From: Hydrogenovibrio halophilus DSM 15072
GTDB taxonomy: Bacteria; Pseudomonadota; Gammaproteobacteria; Thiomicrospirales; Thiomicrospiraceae
Direction of reading: 5' to 3'
NCBI RefSeq assembly: GCF_000384235.1
Contig: NZ_KB913033.1
Coordinates: 1,309,164-1,373,163 of the forward strand
Length of the DNA stretch: 64,000 nt
Position numbers and translations under genes: made by a program. The notes below the pieces were generated by a model. The model made no database searches, had not been told where the DNA came from, and worked only from the letters and a program-made list of their open reading frames with translations. Below are positions 59,751 to 64,000 of this stretch, in pieces; the first letter of the stretch is position 1; every line of letters starts with the position of its first letter.

Positions 59751-60692
59751 GTGTCAGATCAAGCCAATTCCGCTGCCACGGATGTGACCACGTTTCAGGG
59801 ACTGATTCAAACCCTGCAGGCCTTCTGGGCATCGCACGGGTGTGTGGTGATGCAGCCTTACGACAATGAAATGGGCGCCGGGACTTTTCATCCGGCCACC
59901 TTTTTGCGTTCCATCGGTCCTGAGCCTTGGCGGGCGGCGTATGTGCAGCCCTGCCGGCGGCCAACCGACGGACGTTACGGCGACAATCCCAACCGTCTGC
60001 AACATTATTACCAGTTTCAGGTGGTGCTCAAGCCTTCCCCGGAAAACATTCAGGAACTCTATCTGGATTCGTTGCGCGCACTGGGCATTGACCCGCTGGA
60101 GCACGACATCCGTTTTGTCGAAGACAACTGGGAATCGCCGACGCTCGGTGCCTGGGGTCTGGGCTGGGAAGTGTGGATGAATGGCATGGAAGTCACGCAG
60201 TTCACCTATTTTCAGCAGGTCGGCGGTCTGGAATGCCGCCCGGTCACCGGCGAGATCACCTACGGTCTGGAGCGCATTGCCATGTATCTGCAGAAGGTCA
60301 ACAGCGTGTACGACCTGACCTGGGTCGACGGGCCTGACAGCAAAGTGACATATGGCGATGTGTTTCACCAGAACGAAGTGGAAATGTCGACCTACAATTT
60401 CGAGAAAGCCAATACCGATCACCTTTTCCGTCAATTTGACGAGTGCGAAGCCGTGTTTGCCACGCTGGTGGAAGATCGGTTGCCGCTGCCGGCCTATGAG
60501 CAGGTTCTCAAGGCCTCGCATGCGTTCAACCTGCTGGACGCGCGTCATGCGATCAGTGTGACCGAGCGGGCCCGCTTTATCGGCCGGGTTCGGGACATGG
60601 CCCGGCAGATTGCGCAGGCCTATTACGACGGTCGCGAGGCTCTGGGCTTCCCATTGGTGAAGTCGGCAAAAAACACGGACAAGGACGCGTGA
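59751..60692 (+). CDS. glyQ: Glycyl-tRNA synthetase alpha chain
   Basis: The 313-residue product starts (GTG) [97 protein letters not shown]. This is the GlyQ catalytic core (class II). It charges tRNA-Gly together with the beta subunit. GTG is accepted because the conserved region begins a few residues later and the length is normal. glyS starts 1 bp after its stop. Confidence 0.97.
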   Translation: MSDQANSAATDVTTFQGLIQTLQAFWASHGCVVMQPYDNEMGAGTFHPATFLRSIGPEPWRAAYVQPCRRPTDGRYGDNPNRLQHYYQFQVVLKPSPENIQELYLDSLRALGIDPLEHDIRFVEDNWESPTLGAWGLGWEVWMNGMEVTQFTYFQQVGGLECRPVTGEITYGLERIAMYLQKVNSVYDLTWVDGPDSKVTYGDVFHQNEVEMSTYNFEKANTDHLFRQFDECEAVFATLVEDRLPLPAYEQVLKASHAFNLLDARHAISVTERARFIGRVRDMARQIAQAYYDGREALGFPLVKSAKNTDKDA

Positions 60693-60693
60693 G

Positions 60694-62781
60694 ATGACGG
60701 AAAAACGAGAAGATTTTTTGTTGGAAATCGGCACGGAAGAGCTGCCGCCCAATGCACTGAAAACGCTTTCCGAAGCCCTGGGAAAAGGACTGGAGTCGGC
60801 GTTGCAGGACGCCGAGCTGGCGTACGAATCGGCCGAGGTGTTTGCCAGTCCCAGACGCTTGGCCGTGCGCATCAATCAGTGTCAGGTGCGTCAGGCCGAC
60901 AAACAGGTCGAGCGCAAAGGCCCGGCCAAAAAAGCGGCGTTTGACGATCAGGGTCAGCCGACCAAGGCGGCGGAAGGCTTTGCCCGCAGTTGCGGCTTGT
61001 CGGTGAATCAGCTTGAGGAAGTGGATACCCCCAAAGGCGTTTGGCTGGTGGCCCGTCTGACCGAAACCGGCCAGGACACCCCGGCGCTGTTGCCGGCGAT
61101 GATCGAGTCGGCCGTACAACGTCTGCCCATTCCCAAGCGGATGCGCTGGGGCGACTCCGACGTGAGTTTTGTGCGTCCGGTGCACTGGGTGGTGATGCTC
61201 TGGGGCACCGAGACCTTGCCGGTGACACTGTTGGGAAAACAGGCAGGCAACCAGACCTATGGTCACCGTTTTCATGCGCCGGGGGCGATTGCCTTGCCGC
61301 AGCCACGTGATTACGAGCTGGCTTTGCGTCATCAGGGCTTTGTGGAACCGGATTTTGCGCACCGCCGCGCCCGGATCGAAACCATGGTCACGGAAGCGGC
61401 AGAGACCGAAGGTGGTCGCGCTGAAATCGATCCGGCGCTGTTGAATGAGGTGACGGCGCTGAACGAATGGCCCAGTGCGGTGGTCGGCGACTTTGACACA
61501 CGCTTTCTGGCGGTGCCGCCGGAAGCGTTGATTTCGGCGATGAAAGGCCATCAGAAATACTTTCACCTGCTCGACGCCGACGACCGGTTGATGGCCAAAT
61601 TCATTACCATCACCAACATTGAAAGCCGTCGGCCCGAATCGGTTAAGGAAGGCAATGAGCGGGTGATTCGTCCGCGTCTGAGCGACGCCCGTTTTTTCTG
61701 GGATCAGGACCGCAAACAGCCGCTGGACGATTTTCTGCCCCGTCTCAAAACCGTGGTGTTTCAGCAGAAGCTGGGCACTTTGTTTGACAAGGTGGAGCGT
61801 CTGGAAACGCTGACGGTCAAAATCGGGCGTCCTTTGCTGGGCGAAGGCCTGTCGGCGGCACAGCTGGAACGGGCCGCGCGCCTGAGCAAATGCGATCTGA
61901 TGACCGAAATGGTGGACGAATTTCCCGATCTTCAGGGGGTGATGGGCCGTTATTATGCCCAGGCACAGCAGGAAGAACCGGCGGTGGCCGATGCGATTGA
62001 AAGTCAGTATCGGCCCCGTTTTGCCGGGGACGCCTTGCCGGATCATCCGGTGGGGCAGGCCCTGGCGATTGCCGACAAGCTGGACACCATCACCGGCATT
62101 TACGGCATCGGTCAGATTCCGAAGGGCGACAAGGATCCGTTTGCTCTGCGTCGTTCGGCCTTGGGCCTGTTGCGGATCATGATCGAGAAGCAACTGGATC
62201 TGGATTTGATGGCCTTGATCCGGGCCAGCCTGTCGCTGCACCCGCAAGTCACCGACAGCGAGGACACGGTCGAAGCGATTTACGATTTTCTGATCGGTCG
62301 CCTCAAAGCTTATTACGCCGATCAGGGCGTGACCCCGGAACAGTTCGAAGCGGTCCGGGTTTGCCGTCCGGCGCACCCGCTGGATTTCGATCACCGGATC
62401 GAAGCGGTGCGCCACTTTGCCGACATGGACGAGGCGGGGGCACTTTCGGCGGCCAACAAGCGCATTGCCAACATTCTGAAAAAAGTGGATCAGTCTTTGC
62501 CGGAAGAGGTTGATACCCGCCTTTTTGAACAGAACGAAGAAAAAGCCCTGTTTGATGCGCTGGATGCCTTGCGCGAATCGGTCAGCGAGTCCATTGCCTC
62601 GCAGAATTACCGTGAAGCCCTGATTCGATTGGCGGCGATTCGCCAGCCGGTGGACGCGTTTTTTGATCAGGTGATGGTCATGGCCAAGGACGAAGCGGTC
62701 AAACAGAACCGTCTGGCATTGCTGCGTCAGATTTATGACCTTTTCGGGCAGGTGGCCGATATTTCCCGGCTGTCGAACTGA
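60694..62781 (+). CDS. glyS: Glycyl-tRNA synthetase beta chain
   Basis: The 695-residue product starts MTEKREDFLLEIGTEELPPNALKTLSEALGKGLESALQDAELAYESAEVFASPRRLAVRI, continues with MIESAVQRLPIPKRMRWGDSDVSFVRPVHWVVML and MKGHQKYFHLLDADDRLMAKFITITNIESRRP, and ends with DALDALRESVSESIASQNYREALIRLAAIRQPVDAFFDQVMVMAKDEAVKQNRLALLRQIYDLF, the anticodon-binding region. It completes the alpha2-beta2 enzyme. A terminator follows at 62811. Confidence 0.98.
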   Translation: MTEKREDFLLEIGTEELPPNALKTLSEALGKGLESALQDAELAYESAEVFASPRRLAVRINQCQVRQADKQVERKGPAKKAAFDDQGQPTKAAEGFARSCGLSVNQLEEVDTPKGVWLVARLTETGQDTPALLPAMIESAVQRLPIPKRMRWGDSDVSFVRPVHWVVMLWGTETLPVTLLGKQAGNQTYGHRFHAPGAIALPQPRDYELALRHQGFVEPDFAHRRARIETMVTEAAETEGGRAEIDPALLNEVTALNEWPSAVVGDFDTRFLAVPPEALISAMKGHQKYFHLLDADDRLMAKFITITNIESRRPESVKEGNERVIRPRLSDARFFWDQDRKQPLDDFLPRLKTVVFQQKLGTLFDKVERLETLTVKIGRPLLGEGLSAAQLERAARLSKCDLMTEMVDEFPDLQGVMGRYYAQAQQEEPAVADAIESQYRPRFAGDALPDHPVGQALAIADKLDTITGIYGIGQIPKGDKDPFALRRSALGLLRIMIEKQLDLDLMALIRASLSLHPQVTDSEDTVEAIYDFLIGRLKAYYADQGVTPEQFEAVRVCRPAHPLDFDHRIEAVRHFADMDEAGALSAANKRIANILKKVDQSLPEEVDTRLFEQNEEKALFDALDALRESVSESIASQNYREALIRLAAIRQPVDAFFDQVMVMAKDEAVKQNRLALLRQIYDLFGQVADISRLSN

Positions 62782-62810
62782 AGGGTGTGCAAATTCGATT
62801 CGGTTTCAAG

Positions 62811-62832
62811 CGCCCCTCTGCGGGCGTTTTTT
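62811..62832 (+). terminator. glyQS terminator
   Basis: CGCCC and GGGCG form a short stem with a 6-base loop, then TTTTTT. Confidence 0.8.
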
Positions 62833-62876
62833 GTTGGTTGGTTTTGTTGGTTCACAGGGAGTGTCAAAGTCGTTAA

Positions 62877-63443
62877 ATGACCCGTTTTCGCGATATGATT
62901 GTGTTGGACCGAGACGGCGTGGTGAACGAGGATTCGGACGCCTTTATCAAACACCCGGATGAGTGGCGCGCGATTCCCCGCAGCCTGGAAGCCATTGCCC
63001 GATTGAAACAGGCCGGTTTCTATGTGGCGCTGGCGACCAACCAGTCCGGCATCCGGCGTGGCTATTATGACCGGGCCACCTTTTACGCCATGCAGCAAAA
63101 GCTGCAAAGACTGTTGCGTGCGCAGGCTTCGGGCGCTTCGGTGGACTGGGTCGGTTTCAGTCCTTATCTGGGCGAGGATGCCAGCCCGGCCCGAAAACCG
63201 GGGGTGGGCATGTTGCAGGCAATTGAACTGGCGACCGGGCGTGCATTGGCGGGCCGGGCATTTGTCGGCGACAGTCTGGGCGACATTCAGGCGGCGCAGC
63301 GATTTGGCATGCGTCCGATTCTGGTGCGCACCGGCAAGGGCGAGCGCACCCTGAAAACCGGCGATCCGGCCCTGACCTCGGTGCCGGTCTATGCCGACTT
63401 GTTTGAGGCCGTGGACGCATTGCTGGCCGAACCCGAATCATAA
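62877..63443 (+). CDS. gmhB: D-glycero-D-manno-heptose-1,7-bisphosphate 7-phosphatase
   Basis: The 188-residue HAD hydrolase begins MTRFRDMIVLDRDGVVNEDSDAFIKHPDEW, with the DxDG nucleophile motif, followed by ALATNQSGIRRGYYD, RKPGVGMLQAIE and AFVGDSLGDIQAAQRFGMRPILVRTGKGE, the other HAD motifs. It makes heptose-1-phosphate for lipopolysaccharide core. It lies between glyS and plsC, a common order in Proteobacteria. The Zn-binding Cys/His loop of typical GmhB proteins is not evident here, so it may belong to the metal-free subgroup. Confidence 0.9.
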   Translation: MTRFRDMIVLDRDGVVNEDSDAFIKHPDEWRAIPRSLEAIARLKQAGFYVALATNQSGIRRGYYDRATFYAMQQKLQRLLRAQASGASVDWVGFSPYLGEDASPARKPGVGMLQAIELATGRALAGRAFVGDSLGDIQAAQRFGMRPILVRTGKGERTLKTGDPALTSVPVYADLFEAVDALLAEPES

Positions 63444-63455
63444 ACCAGACCTGGT
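63444..63455. repeat. Palindrome variant ACCAGACCTGGT (upstream of plsC)
   Basis: One mismatch from the core (A for G), with right flank CAATTT. It lies between the gmhB stop and the plsC ribosome-binding site (TAGGAG). Confidence 0.7.
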
Positions 63456-63475
63456 CAATTTAGGAGTACAACATC

Positions 63476-64000
63476 ATGTCAAACATTGTGTTAAAAGGGC
63501 AATACAGCGTCTGGTTTGTGCGTTCGGTGTTCTACACCCTGGGCGAGGTGACCAGTATGGTGCTGTTTTCGGTGCTCGGGCAGGTGTTGCAGCCTTTTTC
63601 GGCGTCCATCAAGTACCGTTTTATCCATTACTGGGCCCGGTTTTGCGTGCTCTGGCTGCGCTGGACCTGCGGGGTGCATTATCGCGTGCATGGGCGTGAA
63701 CACATCGATCCGAAACAGGCTGGTCTGATCCTTGCTAGACACGAGTCTACCTGGGAAACCTTTGCGTTTCAGGCGATTTTTCCCCAGCAAACGTTTGTGC
63801 TGAAGCGGGAGCTGTTGAAAGTGCCTTTTTTTGGCTGGGGACTGTCGTTGCTGGAACCGATTGCGATCGATCGGGGATCGGGGCGTCAGGCAATCAAACA
63901 GGTGGTAGAGAAAGGCACGGACCGGCTGGATCGCGGCATCTGGGTGGTGGTGTTTCCGGAAGGCACCCGGATGCCGCCCGGCGAGGCCGGAAAGATCAAG
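63476..64000 (+). CDS. plsC: 1-acyl-sn-glycerol-3-phosphate acyltransferase (partial)
   Basis: The first 175 codons of a PlsC protein: MSNIVLKGQYSVWFVRSVFY, a membrane-associated N-terminus, then GREHIDPKQAGLILARHESTWETFAFQ, where HESTWE is the HX4E form of the catalytic motif, VPFFGWGLSLLEPIAIDRG, and VVVFPEGTRMPPGE (the FPEGTR motif). It adds the second acyl chain to make phosphatidate. AGGAG lies 8 bases before the ATG. The gene runs off the right edge of the window. Confidence 0.92.
   Translation, partial: MSNIVLKGQYSVWFVRSVFYTLGEVTSMVLFSVLGQVLQPFSASIKYRFIHYWARFCVLWLRWTCGVHYRVHGREHIDPKQAGLILARHESTWETFAFQAIFPQQTFVLKRELLKVPFFGWGLSLLEPIAIDRGSGRQAIKQVVEKGTDRLDRGIWVVVFPEGTRMPPGEAGKIK

Noticed and set aside
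60577-62415. A 612-codon open frame on the minus strand over glyQS
   Set aside because: Antisense of glyQ and glyS, which are certain; no family motifs in the shadow.

Overview
The window is chromosomal DNA from a gammaproteobacterium, fairly GC-rich and densely coded. The support is the set of neighbourhoods: adk, mrcA, yicC-rdgB, tonB-exbDB, tmcA, sdhCDAB-sdhE, pgm, groESL with a CIRCE operator, argC, erpA, glyQS-gmhB-plsC and a Zur-type operator with a ZnuD-like receptor. I cannot name the genus from sequence alone. No rRNA, tRNA, CRISPR array, transposase or phage module was found.

Layout. 0-11 kb holds core genes: partial adk, fructosamine kinase, PBP1A, yicC/rdgB, a DUF1538 membrane protein translationally coupled to two P-II-like proteins, a flavin reductase, xthA and purU. 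11-12 kb has a BrnTA-type toxin-antitoxin pair and a small coiled-coil protein. 12-19.8 kb has exbB-exbD-tonB, with a long Pro-Glu-Pro-Lys repeat in TonB, then tmcA, a thioredoxin-like secreted protein, nfeD-slipin and mtfA. 19.8-23.7 kb is a Fur-boxed Fe3+ ABC transporter. 23.7-26.8 kb has a stand-alone acetolactate synthase-type enzyme and a DUF4143 ATPase. 27-30.6 kb is the complete sdh operon, followed by an alanine:Na+ symporter and a chemoreceptor with a possible haem-binding sensor domain.

34.3-41 kb is an accessory island: hipBA with two palindromic operators, parD with a truncated parE, higBA with tandem operators, a truncated HAD gene next to a PNPOx-family gene, and a two-gene retron (RT plus an effector resembling the St85/Ec86 type) preceded by a 23-bp perfect inverted repeat that is a good msd candidate. 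Module boundaries inside the island carry copies of a short repeat containing TGGGTGTCCTTTT, and a decayed second copy of the PNPOx gene lies beyond the retron. 41-64 kb returns to mostly core genes: OlsF-like acyltransferase, fetB-like, selO, pgm, the Zur-boxed small protein and TonB receptor, groESL, argC, erpA, citrate synthase, anmK, a LytM peptidase, tusA-like, glyQS, gmhB and the start of plsC. Two further toxin-antitoxin pairs sit at 45 and 50 kb.

The most striking unexplained signal runs through the whole window. A perfect 12-bp palindrome, ACCAGGCCTGGT, occurs 16 times exactly and at least 6 more times with one mismatch, where chance predicts well under one. Its flanks tend to extend the symmetry (CACTTTTG on the left, CAAAAGTG on the right). 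It lies both between genes and inside core genes, where it is read mainly as Gln-Ala-Trp or Pro-Gly-Leu-Val. A second dispersed element, 163-224 bp with imperfect terminal inverted repeats and internal hairpins, occurs twice (after argC and in the glyQ leader).
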